Assembly: GCF_016679925.1 (NCBI RefSeq)
Contig: NZ_JAEQBW010000013.1
Coordinates: 1-64,000, forward strand
Direction: 5' to 3'
Length of the DNA stretch: 64,000 bases
DNA from: Marivirga aurantiaca
GTDB taxonomy: Bacteria > Bacteroidota > Bacteroidia > Cytophagales > Cyclobacteriaceae
Numbering within the stretch: the stretch's first letter is position 1; every line of letters starts with the position of its first letter. Below are positions 26,111-35,765 of the stretch, piece after piece. Position numbers and translations under genes: made by a program. The notes beneath the pieces are model-generated. The model made no database searches. It was not told where the DNA came from and was given only the letters and a program-made list of their open reading frames with translations.

Positions 26111-28288
26111 ATGATAGAAGCGCAACAAGCTACTTTAAAGGAAAAATTAAAAGAAGTATTCGGATATAACCAGTTCAGGGGCAAGCAGGAGCTGATTATG
26201 AAGAACATACTCGAAAAGAAAAATACTTTTGTAATCATGCCCACCGGGGCAGGAAAATCATTATGCTACCAATTACCTGCACTTTCACAAGAAGGCACAG
26301 CTATTGTAGTTTCCCCATTGATCGCCCTGATGAAAAATCAGGTGGATACCTTAAATGCATTAGGTGTGAATGCACGTTTTCTAAATTCTACCCTTTCCAA
26401 AACAGAAGTAAACAGAGTAAAAAAAGAAGTACTAAATGGTAATTTAAAGTTATTATATGTAGCACCGGAATCTCTCACGAAAGAGGAAAATGTAGCTTTT
26501 TTACAAAAGGCCCATATTTCATTTGCCGCCATTGATGAAGCCCACTGTATTTCCGAATGGGGTCATGATTTCAGGCCGGAATACCGGAAGATCAAAGCCA
26601 TCCTTCAGCAAATTGCTGATATACCTGTCATAGCACTTACTGCAACGGCCACACCTAAAGTACAGCTGGATATTCAGAAAAACCTGAATATGGAACAGGC
26701 CAATGTATTCAAATCATCCTTTAACAGGGAGAATTTGTATTACGAAGTAAGGCCAAAAAACCAGGCCAAAAAACAACTTATTCGTTTTTTGAATGACAGA
26801 AAAGGAAAAAGTGGTATCATCTATTGCCTAAGTCGTAAAAAAGTAGAGGAAATCGCGGAATTCTTGAATGTGAATGGGTTCAATGCAGCTCCTTACCATG
26901 CCGGTCTTGATGGCAATGTGAGGATGAAAAATCAGGACAACTTTCTGAATGAAGATGTAGATGTAATTGTAGCTACCATTGCTTTCGGTATGGGAATAGA
27001 TAAACCGGATGTTCGTTTTGTTGTGCATTATGACACACCTAAATCCGTAGAAGGTTATTACCAGGAAACCGGCCGTGCAGGACGCGATGGCCTGGTGGGA
27101 GATTGCCTGATGTTTTATAGCTATAACGACATCTTAAAACTGGAAAAATTCAATAAGGACAAGCCTGTTACAGAAAAGGAAAATGCTAAACTTCTTTTGG
27201 AAGAAATGTCTTCCTATGCAGAGTCATCAGTATGTAGGAGAAAGCAGCTACTTCATTATTTTGGTGAAACCTATACTGATACTTGCGGAAAATGTGACAA
27301 TTGTGTTCATCCGAAAGAAAAGTTTGAAGGCAAGGAAGAAATGATCATTGCTTTAAAAACAGTGAAACTTACCGGTGAACGTTTTGGGATGAATCATTTG
27401 GTGAATGTAATCAGAGGTTCAAAAGATCAGTACGTAACCAGCTATAGCCATGACAAACTGGAGATACACGGAGTAGGTAGTGCCCAGGAACCTGAATTCT
27501 GGAAATCCATTATTAGGCAGACAATGCTAAATGGCTACCTGGATAAAGACATTGAGAATATTGGTGTATTAAAAATGAATAAAGCCGGGGAGGAATTCCT
27601 GAAGAATCCAAAAAATATAGAATTCACCAAAAACCATATTTATACTGATGATGGGGATGAAGATCAAATAGAAAAAGAGTCGTTTGCCACCAAATCTTTT
27701 GATGAGGTGCTTTACACACAGTTAAAAGCACTAAGAAAGAAAGTAGCTAAGTCAAAAGATTTGCCTCCATATGTTATTTTTCAGGACCCCTCATTAGAGG
27801 AAATGGCCACTACTTACCCTACAACTTCTGATGAACTTGCAGCTGTAAATGGTGTAGGGCTTGGAAAGGTACAAAAATTCGGCAAGCCTTTCCTGGACCT
27901 GATCAAACAATATGTAGAAGAAAATGACATTACTACCGCAGCAGATGTGATGGTGAAATCCTCTGTGAACAAATCCAAAATGAAGATTTTTATTATTCAA
28001 CAAGTGGATAAGAAAATTGAATTGGAAGAAATTGCCGAAATGAAGGACATCAGTTTTGAGCAGTTGATCACAGAAATAGAGAACATTTGTTATTCAGGCA
28101 CAAGACTTAACCTTGATTACTACTTAGAGCAAATCATCGATGAAGACAAACAGGAAGAGATCATTGATTATTTTTTATCTGCCGAAACAGACAGCATAGA
28201 TGATGCCATGGAAGAATTTGAAGATGAATTTTCGGAAGAAGACATGCGACTGATGCGCATTAAATTTCTCTCCAATTATGCTAATTAA
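26111..28288 (+). CDS. recQ: ATP-dependent DNA helicase RecQ
   Basis: A 725-residue RecQ helicase. Walker A is MPTGAGKSLCYQ (about 43-54), DEAH motif II is IDEAHCISEWGHDFRPEY (about 140-157), and helicase C motifs include HAGLDG, ATIAFGMGIDKPDVRFVVH and QETGRAGRDG. A zinc-binding RQC region follows (CRRKQLLHYFG, CGKCDNC), then an HRDC domain (about 535-610). A C-terminal extension of about 100 residues resembles the helix-turn-helix tail seen in Bacteroidota RecQ, and the end is strongly acidic. It acts in recombinational repair and fork processing. The gene is monocistronic. Confidence 0.95.
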   Translation: MIEAQQATLKEKLKEVFGYNQFRGKQELIMKNILEKKNTFVIMPTGAGKSLCYQLPALSQEGTAIVVSPLIALMKNQVDTLNALGVNARFLNSTLSKTEVNRVKKEVLNGNLKLLYVAPESLTKEENVAFLQKAHISFAAIDEAHCISEWGHDFRPEYRKIKAILQQIADIPVIALTATATPKVQLDIQKNLNMEQANVFKSSFNRENLYYEVRPKNQAKKQLIRFLNDRKGKSGIIYCLSRKKVEEIAEFLNVNGFNAAPYHAGLDGNVRMKNQDNFLNEDVDVIVATIAFGMGIDKPDVRFVVHYDTPKSVEGYYQETGRAGRDGLVGDCLMFYSYNDILKLEKFNKDKPVTEKENAKLLLEEMSSYAESSVCRRKQLLHYFGETYTDTCGKCDNCVHPKEKFEGKEEMIIALKTVKLTGERFGMNHLVNVIRGSKDQYVTSYSHDKLEIHGVGSAQEPEFWKSIIRQTMLNGYLDKDIENIGVLKMNKAGEEFLKNPKNIEFTKNHIYTDDGDEDQIEKESFATKSFDEVLYTQLKALRKKVAKSKDLPPYVIFQDPSLEEMATTYPTTSDELAAVNGVGLGKVQKFGKPFLDLIKQYVEENDITTAADVMVKSSVNKSKMKIFIIQQVDKKIELEEIAEMKDISFEQLITEIENICYSGTRLNLDYYLEQIIDEDKQEEIIDYFLSAETDSIDDAMEEFEDEFSEEDMRLMRIKFLSNYAN

Positions 28289-28316
28289 AAAGGTGTAGAA
28301 TAGCAAATCATGACTT

Positions 28317-28358
28317 TTGTGAAGATGAACTAATTGAATAATTAATACATCTTCACAA
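28317..28358. other. 11-bp perfect inverted repeat downstream of recQ
   Basis: TTGTGAAGATG (28317-28327) and CATCTTCACAA (28348-28358) are separated by 20 AT-rich bases. There is no T run after it, so it is not a classical terminator. It could be a weak terminator, an RNA processing site or a protein-binding site in the 250-base gap between recQ and purD. Confidence 0.6.
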
Positions 28359-28538
28359 CGTCAATGGCAAACCCTTAGGGCTTTACCAATAGTCAATGAT
28401 TAAACAGCTACACCAAATGGCATTTTTCATTTTGCCGGAGAATCACGAAATTTGTGTAGATTATACAAGGTGATTTAAGAGAACGAACTCATAAATACAG
28501 CTGTCATAAGCTGTCATTATGCTAAAAAGAGAATTTTG

Positions 28539-29831
28539 ATGAATATACTTATATTAGGTGCAGGAGGAAGAGAACATGTATTTGCCACAAAAATAGCTGA
28601 AAGCAAGCTATGCGACCAGTTGTTTGTAGCTCCCGGAAACGCAGGTACTGCAACAGTTGCTAAAAACATTAATATATCCCCTACCGACTTCAAAGCCGTA
28701 GGAGATTTTTGCTTGACTGAGCAAATTGAGATGGTAGTTGTAGGACCTGAAGCACCTCTGGTTGCCGGAATCACGGATTATTTTTCCACTGTACCTTCTT
28801 TGAAAAACATCCAACTCATAGGCCCTGCAAAAGCAGGTGCGGAATTGGAAGGAAGCAAAGATTTCTCCAAACGCTTCATGCAAAAACACTTGATACCAAC
28901 TGCGGCTTATGCTACCTTCACTCAAAATGAACTGGAGGACGGATTGACCTATTTAAGAAGTATAAGTGGTCCCTATGTATTAAAAGCTGATGGACTTGCC
29001 GGTGGAAAGGGAGTAGTTATTTGTGAAAATCTGGACCAGGCTGAACAAACGCTTATTGAAATGTTAAGAGATGCCAAATTTGGTAAAGCAAGTGCCAAAG
29101 TGGTCATAGAGGGCTTTCTTTCAGGGATAGAATTATCAGTTTTTGTTTTAACTGATGGTGAAAACTATAAAATTTTACCTGAAGCCAAAGATTATAAACG
29201 AATAGGTGAAGGCGATACAGGGCTAAATACCGGTGGTATGGGTGCGGTTTCCCCTGTTCAATTTGCAGATGCAGCTTTCATGGAAAAAGTGGAGACAAAA
29301 GTAATTAAGCCTACTATTGAAGGCTTAAAAGCTGATGGAATCCCATACCAGGGTTTTATTTTCATAGGGTTAATGAATGTAGCAGGCGAACCTTTTGTGA
29401 TAGAGTACAATGTCAGAATGGGCGATCCGGAAACCCAGGTGGTGTTCCCGAGAATTAACAGCGATATTGTTTCGCTCTTTAAAAGCCTGAAAGACAAAAC
29501 CCTGGATCAACAAGAACTGAAAATTTCTGATGAAACAGCAACTGCTCTGGTAATGGTGGCAGGAGGTTACCCCGGGGAATATGAAAAAGGCAAGCTTATC
29601 AAAGGTTTGGAGGAAGTGGAAGAGTGCATTGTGTTTCATGCAGGAACCACTGAAAAAGAGGGCAATATTGTCACCAATGGCGGCAGAGTAATGGCCGTAA
29701 CAGGCAAAGGAAAGGATCTGGAAACCGCCCTGGAAAAAGCATACAGCGGAGCAAAAAAAATCTGCTGGGAGGATATGTATTACAGGAAAGATATTGGCCG
29801 AGATTTATTGGCCATGGAAGTAAAAAGTTGA
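28539..29831 (+). CDS. purD: Phosphoribosylamine-glycine ligase (GAR synthetase)
   Basis: A 430-residue ATP-grasp ligase for the second step of purine synthesis (phosphoribosylamine + glycine + ATP to GAR). The N-terminus MNILILGAGGREHVFATKIA, the PEAPLVAG segment, ATP-grasp GPYVLKADGLAGGKGVVI and the NVRMGDPETQVVFPR signature are all present. The TTG one codon upstream (28536) is in frame, but the ATG at 28539 is preferred. The PSP1-domain gene follows 43 bases downstream and may be co-transcribed. Confidence 0.96.
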   Translation: MNILILGAGGREHVFATKIAESKLCDQLFVAPGNAGTATVAKNINISPTDFKAVGDFCLTEQIEMVVVGPEAPLVAGITDYFSTVPSLKNIQLIGPAKAGAELEGSKDFSKRFMQKHLIPTAAYATFTQNELEDGLTYLRSISGPYVLKADGLAGGKGVVICENLDQAEQTLIEMLRDAKFGKASAKVVIEGFLSGIELSVFVLTDGENYKILPEAKDYKRIGEGDTGLNTGGMGAVSPVQFADAAFMEKVETKVIKPTIEGLKADGIPYQGFIFIGLMNVAGEPFVIEYNVRMGDPETQVVFPRINSDIVSLFKSLKDKTLDQQELKISDETATALVMVAGGYPGEYEKGKLIKGLEEVEECIVFHAGTTEKEGNIVTNGGRVMAVTGKGKDLETALEKAYSGAKKICWEDMYYRKDIGRDLLAMEVKS

Positions 29832-29874
29832 AAAGACAAGCTCTAATGGGCTTTAATTATAAATTATTGATAAT

Positions 29875-31197
29875 ATGGGATGCTCATCGTGTGGAATAAA
29901 CAAGAAAGAGGGAGTTGTAAGTGGATGCCAAAATAACGGGGGATGTAGTACCGGTGGATGCAACAAAATGAATGCATTCGATTGGCTCTCCAATATGGAT
30001 TTCCCCAACTACGATACTTTTGATATAGCAGAAATAAAATTTAAAGGTGGCAGAAAAGAATTTTTCCGTAATGTACACCAATTGGAATTAAACACAGGGG
30101 ATCCTGTGGTAGTGGATGTTCCTAACGGACACCATATTGGTTATGTTTCTCTGCAAGGCGAACTGGTACGACTGCAAATGCAACGGAGGAAAGTTAAAAA
30201 TGATGATGAAATCAAAGCCATTTATCGTATTGCTTCTGATAAAGACCTTGAAAAATGGCATGAGGTTCAGAATCGTGAAATGACTACCATGTATCGAGCA
30301 AGGGAAGTCATTAGTGAGTTTAAAATGAATATGAAATTATCTGATGTGGAATATCAGGCAGATAATACCAAAGCCACATTTTATTATTCAGCAGAAGAAA
30401 GGGTAGACTTCAGAGAGTTGATTAAAAAGTTGGCCGGAGAGTTTAAAATCCGTGTGGAAATGCGTCAAATTTCCTTGCGGCAAGAAGCAGGTCGTTTGGG
30501 AGGCATTGGTTCCTGTGGTCGTGAACTATGCTGTAGCACCTGGCTTTCAGATTTCAAAAGCGTGTCTACCAATGCCGCTCGTTATCAAAACCTTTCCCTC
30601 AACCCAAGCAAGCTTTCTGGGCAGTGTGGACGCTTAAAGTGCTGTTTAAATTACGAATTGGATACTTATATTGATGCCCTGAAAGGCATTCCTGAGGTAA
30701 ATAAGCCTATACAAACCCAAATTGGCAATGCCAAACTGCAAAAAACAGACATCTTCAGGAGAATTATGTGGTTCAGCTATTCTGATGATAATATCTGGCA
30801 TCCGGTAAAAGTAGAAAGGGTTGCAGAAATACTGACTTTAAATCAAAAAGGAGAAAAACCTGAAACACTTTTGGAAGATGTATTGGAAATAGAGGATCAT
30901 GTCAACATTAACAGCGATTTAATTCGTCTGGACAGGAAGTTCTCTAAGCCAAAAGCCAAAAAGAAGAGCAAGTCTAAAAACTTCAAAGGAAAGCCAAAAG
31001 GAAATAATAATCCGCAAAACAATGTGGCTCCAAAGTCTGAAACTGCAAAAAACCCTCAGCAAAACACTAAGTCTATCACCGAAAATAATCCCGGCAATCA
31101 AAGTGACAAGACTATTAGACCCAAAAACAAGCCGAAAAATAAAAAGCGTTTTCGTAAAAACAACAAACCTAATAACAATAATAAAACAGGAGAATGA
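29875..31197 (+). CDS. ricT: PSP1 domain protein (RicT/YaaT-like)
   Basis: A 440-residue cytoplasmic protein. The N-terminus is Cys-rich (six Cys in the first 30 residues). The PSP1 domain (about 70-270) carries the family's cysteines in GSCGRELCCSTW and GQCGRLKCCLNYE, which bind an Fe-S cluster in Bacillus RicT. The C-terminal 110 residues are Lys/Asn/Pro-rich and probably disordered, a common Bacteroidota extension suggesting RNA contact. In Bacillus, RicT works with Y-complex partners to direct RNase Y; whether this holds here is unknown. The stop overlaps gldH by 4 bases. The gene symbol is by homology only. Confidence 0.82.
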   Translation: MGCSSCGINKKEGVVSGCQNNGGCSTGGCNKMNAFDWLSNMDFPNYDTFDIAEIKFKGGRKEFFRNVHQLELNTGDPVVVDVPNGHHIGYVSLQGELVRLQMQRRKVKNDDEIKAIYRIASDKDLEKWHEVQNREMTTMYRAREVISEFKMNMKLSDVEYQADNTKATFYYSAEERVDFRELIKKLAGEFKIRVEMRQISLRQEAGRLGGIGSCGRELCCSTWLSDFKSVSTNAARYQNLSLNPSKLSGQCGRLKCCLNYELDTYIDALKGIPEVNKPIQTQIGNAKLQKTDIFRRIMWFSYSDDNIWHPVKVERVAEILTLNQKGEKPETLLEDVLEIEDHVNINSDLIRLDRKFSKPKAKKKSKSKNFKGKPKGNNNPQNNVAPKSETAKNPQQNTKSITENNPGNQSDKTIRPKNKPKNKKRFRKNNKPNNNNKTGE

Positions 31198-31676
31198 ACC
31201 AACTAAAGAAACCGCTTTTAATCGTTCTTTTATGGGTGGCTTTTGCCTGCACAGAAGAAAGGCAATATGAAGAAAACCTGGACTTTCCAGACAGGATTTG
31301 GCAAATGGATGAATCAATGGATTTTACCTTTGAAATAGAAAATGACAGCACTTTACATCAATTGTATTTGAATTTAAGGAATGATGGAGATTATCCTTAC
31401 AGAAATATATATGTTCATTATACTTTGAAAGATTCCACTGATCATGTGTTAGATAAAAAGTTGCAAAACATTCAATTGTTTCATCCCAAAACAGGAGCTC
31501 CTTATGGAGATGGTATAAGCAATGTCTATAGTCATCAGGTATTGCTGGAGGATTCCGTGGTGTTTCCCACAAAAGGGAAATTTACAGTAGAGCTAAAACA
31601 ATATATGAGAACTGATTCTTTGAGAGGGGTTTATTCTGTTGGTATTAGAGTACAGGAATTAAATTCTGCTGAGTAA
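31194..31676 (+). CDS. gldH: Gliding motility lipoprotein GldH
   Basis: A 160-residue lipoprotein: signal sequence and lipobox WVAFAC (Cys19), followed by a beta-rich domain with YLNLRNDGDYPYRNIYVHY, typical of GldH. GldH is needed for gliding in Flavobacterium johnsoniae and is found next to PSP1-type genes in Bacteroidota. The start overlaps the PSP1 gene (ATGA), so expression is coupled. Its presence indicates that the organism has the Gld/T9SS apparatus, matching the T9SS cargo protein at 51.7-57.4 kb. Confidence 0.87.
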   Translation: MNQLKKPLLIVLLWVAFACTEERQYEENLDFPDRIWQMDESMDFTFEIENDSTLHQLYLNLRNDGDYPYRNIYVHYTLKDSTDHVLDKKLQNIQLFHPKTGAPYGDGISNVYSHQVLLEDSVVFPTKGKFTVELKQYMRTDSLRGVYSVGIRVQELNSAE

Positions 31677-31745
31677 ATTCTTTATACCTCTCCCCTTATT
31701 CTTACTAAGGAGGATTTTCTAAGACTGATTAAAAGCAGGTAAATT

Positions 31746-34700
31746 TCAATTCCTTTGAATAAACTGCGTAATCCGTTCCATCATTTCCTCCTTATCGTTC
31801 CAGTAATTCCTGCTTTTTACCTGTATATAAGGCCAATTCATCTTTTGTAGCATAAATGGAGTATAAGCATAGATATCTTTTACAGACGGATTATCATAAA
31901 ACAAATCATCATCCGTAAGTAACATTCCTTTATATTGATCTTTCAACACAAAGCTGAGATCCGCAAAAGGAAGCTCTTCTTTCGCCTCTACTTTATCAAG
32001 TACTCTATTCAAGTCAATTGCCAGTTTTTTCTTTAAAAACCAATCATTGGAAAATCTTTCCATAGGCGTAGGCTGTGGTTTGAATTTACCTTTTGATACC
32101 TCCAGTGCATATTGCAGATATGCCTTCAATAGCTTGGGGCCAGGATTTTTGGTATCCTCCACTTTAAGCTCCTCAGGATAAATACTACTGACAATTACGA
32201 TCTTTTCCCTGGCGCGGGTAATGGCCACATTCAGCCGGTTTTCACCTTTGGATGCATTGATGCTTCCAAATTGCATTATCATTCTTCCTTTAGGATCAGG
32301 GGCGTAACCTGTACTAAAAATAATTACATCCTTCTCATCCCCCTGTACATTCTCAATGTTCTTTACAAAGAATTTATCCGGTAACTGAATATTTCCCGCA
32401 CTGATTTGTTCTTCCAGAATATCCCATATTAAGCCTTGCTGCGGAGCATTAAAAGTGACCACTCCTATTTCCTTTTGAGGTTCGTTCTTCAGGTATTCCT
32501 TAATGATATCCACTACATTGAGGGCTTCAATTTCATTCTTTTGGTTTTCCCAAACCCCAGCAACCTTGATATAATCAATCCCCGGATCTGCCTGATTGAT
32601 ATAATTGAAGTCAGGCAGCAACCTGAGTTTATTATTATAAAAATGACGGTTCGAAAATTCAATTAAATCAAGGGATTTACTTCTGTAATGTCCGCCCAGA
32701 TGAACATTCATTAAATATTTATTAGCCAAATCCAATAAGGAATCAATTTCCAGATCTACATTCTCAGGCTCATCCTCCTCCCAACGTACTTTGTACAAAT
32801 CATTCGGGCTAAGTTGCTTGTCATCACCTGCTATTACTACCTGTGAACCTCTGTACATGGCAGGAATCCCCTTTTCAACAAAACACTGGGATGCCTCATC
32901 AAAAATAACCAGGTCAAATATCTCCTCCATAGGAAAAATAGCTGATACAGATTCAGGGCTCGCCATCCAGCACGGAATGAGGTCAAAAAGTTCTTCATGG
33001 AATTCCTGAATCAATTTCCTCACAGGCCAAATTTGTCTTTTCTTTGTTACCTGGTGGCTTAAATCACGATAGGATACTCTGTTGTTCAACCTGTTATACT
33101 CCAGGTTTACGAAGGTTTTCTCTCTTACCTTTAAGGTTAGTATTTCACTGCTTAATCGCCATTTCTCTTCAATGGCCGCCTGTAGTTCATCCGTCTTCTT
33201 ATCAAATTTTCTGGTGGAAACATCCCGAAGTATTGGATACTTTGTTTCTATATGGTCCAGCCAGGAGATGTAAATACTATTTACAAATACTTGCTTTACA
33301 TTATTTCGATCAATGGGGAAATCAGCTTCATCCATAGATTTTAGCACCGTTTTTTCATGCGGCTCCATGAGCTCATACATTTTATCGAAATCTACCAACT
33401 CATCAAAATACTTGTTAAAAGTATGAAGGTAATTGGGTACCAGCCCATGTTGTTCTAAATGATCAATCTGGGTTCTGGTAAAATACTCTTTCCATTTTTC
33501 CTTTTCCTCAATTAAGTTTTCCGATAATTGAATAATGGTTTCAATCTTTGTCAGAAAGCTTTGTAATGTTCCCTCTTTGAAAAGCGAGAACTCCTTAAAA
33601 TTGGTGAATGAACTGAGTATTTCTTTTGCTTTAATAGCATTTTTCTGTTCTTCAAACCATTCGTTCAGCTGAAGCTGGTCTTTACTATCAGGCACCTCTT
33701 TTAACCATTCCTGTTTTTTCAGTTTGGTCATGTTATGTTCAAAGTTCAGCCTGTTGTCCAATAGCCTTTCCAACTGTTGAATTCCTTCTTTATTGGTTGA
33801 AACAGCATTGGCTACAGCTACTTTCTTAAGAAAGTATTTTTCTTTTGAAAACAAATGCCAATTGATATATTGAGTAGGCCTTTTCCTGGATTGGCTTCTT
33901 ACTTGTAGTACATTCTGAAGCATTCCAAGGTTATTGCCTGATAAGCTACTTTCTATACCACCATTTTTGAAGCAGTCATTGATAATCCTTTGAATATTGG
34001 ATAGCCAAAGTAGATTGGTGTTTTCATCGCTAAATTCCAGCAGGTGGATTAGGTATGAAAAGACTTTCGGATCCAACAAGGTATGAAGCTCCATCAACTT
34101 GTTTTTGTGATCTGCTACATCCTCAAATTCCTTTAACGACATTTGGGAACCTACCAATTTTTTGGCTTTCTCACCTGTTTCAGCTATAAATTCCGGAATC
34201 TGCTTAAGTAACTGCAGCATGATTTTTTTATCAGACAAAGTGAAATTGGTGAAATCCACTCTGTCATTCCAGATGAACTGATCTTTACTGAAATCATCCA
34301 CATAGCTTTGATAGTGCACAATCTTATCAGAAAATTTCCGGATTTCAGATCGCTTAAAATGCCTGTAAACCTGCTTCATGTTAACAATCGGCAACTTATT
34401 GTCTGAGTTCAGGTACAATTCCTTGGCAGAAATGCCACATTCCTTTTCATCAAAGAACGCTTGCCTGTACTCTTCCCGCTCTTCTACTATCTGGTCAATT
34501 CTACGGCTGGCGTGAAGGAATTCCCTTTGGATTTGCACAGCATCTAATCCATTGTTCCTGGACTCATATTCATCTACCCTTTCAATCTGACTTTGGATGT
34601 GTTCAAAAATTTTCTTCCTGTCATTTTTAAAATCATGCACCAAAGCAGCAAAGGCATCCATCTCAATAGACTGTAGCTTTTGATAAAGTACATCCAAAGC

Positions 34701-35765
34701 AGCACGTTTCTGGCATACTACCAGTACCTTTTTGCCCCTTGCAATAAAATCAGTAATTAAATTACTGATCAACTGTGATTTCCCGGTGCCAGGGGGACCC
34801 TGAACCACCAATGAATTTCCTTTTTTTACCGCTTTCAGTGCATTTTCCTGGTAAGCGTCCATTGGGAATACACTGAAAGTTTCTTCTTCTTTAATGGTGT
34901 CAATAAACCGATATTTCTGCCGATAAACATCGAGTTCATTTTCTGATTTATCAGGATTCCTGCTCAAAAAAAACTCTTCTATATCCTGTACTTTCTGATC
35001 TTGTTCCAGCATAAAAGAATAATCAGGAACGAGGTAAGAGCCACTCTGAGGGAAAATACCCAATACAGCTTCTGGAAAAAGTTTTATTTCCCCTTCCTTT
35101 TGCTCTTCTTCAAAATCTGTTTTCTTGAAATTCTGAAAAGGCTGTAATTTGTCAATAAAATTATCCTGATTGAAATTCAAATTAACAGTACTTTCTTTAA
35201 ATATCTGGTAGAGCTGTGTTCTGAATACCCGGCTATCCGAATCGTAAATCTCAAATACCTTTTCCAGTAAGTCATCATGAATTTTAATACCATGGAAGAA
35301 GGCATAAGCCAGCAAGAAAGTTTTATTGAAAGTGATGTTCACTTCTTCCCTCAACTGAATCACCCATTGATCGTCCTTTTGTAGAATTTCCACAGGAAAA
35401 AATATCAGAGGGCAACGTACCATCGTACCACCTTGTAGCTTTCCACGCACGAATGGCCAGCCTACATATAAATCCTTCGCCCCTCTTTCATCATAGATGA
35501 ATTTTTCTATGCGCTGTAATTTTTTCAGTTTCTTACTGAGAATGTTATTCGATTCCATTCGCGGATCAGAAATAGCCGCCAGGGGAATCTCCTTTTTCTG
35601 AGCCAGTAAAGCTTCAATAAGGGAAAATGAGGGTTTATTAAGAATAAAGTCAAAGTCATGCAAATCTATCGCCTGATCTGAAATGAGTCTCAACAATAAC
35701 AGAGAGCGATTGCTGCTCGATAAATTGGTAAGCCTTTTCAAATAGTAACTCAGAATTTCATGCAT
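31746..35765 (-). CDS. Large superfamily I helicase (DUF4011/AAA_11-AAA_12 type)
   Basis: A 1339-residue protein. Residues 1-270 resemble the DUF4011-type N-terminal region (KDLYVGWPFVRGKL, CPLIFFPVEI). Helicase motifs follow: Walker A VQGPPGTGKSQLISNLI (about 316-332), a long coiled-coil-rich insertion (about 390-900), motif II LVIFDEASQCF (about 950), VIAGDDKQLSPND, and motifs V-VI EKDVIIFSTGYA and NVAITRAREKIVIVSS. The C-terminal 90 residues (GMLLTDDDLFYDN, LQKMNWPYIQVKSRNYW) resemble the Vsr-like endonuclease fold often fused here, but conserved catalytic residues are not obvious. It stands alone. It could act in repair or in defence; no companion defence genes are present. Confidence 0.8.
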   Translation of the reverse strand: MHEILSYYLKRLTNLSSSNRSLLLLRLISDQAIDLHDFDFILNKPSFSLIEALLAQKKEIPLAAISDPRMESNNILSKKLKKLQRIEKFIYDERGAKDLYVGWPFVRGKLQGGTMVRCPLIFFPVEILQKDDQWVIQLREEVNITFNKTFLLAYAFFHGIKIHDDLLEKVFEIYDSDSRVFRTQLYQIFKESTVNLNFNQDNFIDKLQPFQNFKKTDFEEEQKEGEIKLFPEAVLGIFPQSGSYLVPDYSFMLEQDQKVQDIEEFFLSRNPDKSENELDVYRQKYRFIDTIKEEETFSVFPMDAYQENALKAVKKGNSLVVQGPPGTGKSQLISNLITDFIARGKKVLVVCQKRAALDVLYQKLQSIEMDAFAALVHDFKNDRKKIFEHIQSQIERVDEYESRNNGLDAVQIQREFLHASRRIDQIVEEREEYRQAFFDEKECGISAKELYLNSDNKLPIVNMKQVYRHFKRSEIRKFSDKIVHYQSYVDDFSKDQFIWNDRVDFTNFTLSDKKIMLQLLKQIPEFIAETGEKAKKLVGSQMSLKEFEDVADHKNKLMELHTLLDPKVFSYLIHLLEFSDENTNLLWLSNIQRIINDCFKNGGIESSLSGNNLGMLQNVLQVRSQSRKRPTQYINWHLFSKEKYFLKKVAVANAVSTNKEGIQQLERLLDNRLNFEHNMTKLKKQEWLKEVPDSKDQLQLNEWFEEQKNAIKAKEILSSFTNFKEFSLFKEGTLQSFLTKIETIIQLSENLIEEKEKWKEYFTRTQIDHLEQHGLVPNYLHTFNKYFDELVDFDKMYELMEPHEKTVLKSMDEADFPIDRNNVKQVFVNSIYISWLDHIETKYPILRDVSTRKFDKKTDELQAAIEEKWRLSSEILTLKVREKTFVNLEYNRLNNRVSYRDLSHQVTKKRQIWPVRKLIQEFHEELFDLIPCWMASPESVSAIFPMEEIFDLVIFDEASQCFVEKGIPAMYRGSQVVIAGDDKQLSPNDLYKVRWEEDEPENVDLEIDSLLDLANKYLMNVHLGGHYRSKSLDLIEFSNRHFYNNKLRLLPDFNYINQADPGIDYIKVAGVWENQKNEIEALNVVDIIKEYLKNEPQKEIGVVTFNAPQQGLIWDILEEQISAGNIQLPDKFFVKNIENVQGDEKDVIIFSTGYAPDPKGRMIMQFGSINASKGENRLNVAITRAREKIVIVSSIYPEELKVEDTKNPGPKLLKAYLQYALEVSKGKFKPQPTPMERFSNDWFLKKKLAIDLNRVLDKVEAKEELPFADLSFVLKDQYKGMLLTDDDLFYDNPSVKDIYAYTPFMLQKMNWPYIQVKSRNYWNDKEEMMERITQFIQRN

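Noticed and set aside
30919-31317. 132-residue minus-strand frame over the PSP1 and gldH junction
   Set aside because: Antisense shadow produced by the Lys/Asn-rich tail of the PSP1 protein.
31746-35765. Multi-gene antiphage defence island
   Set aside because: The helicase stands alone. Neighbours are gldH and an HhH protein, with no methylase, nuclease or toxin genes beside it.
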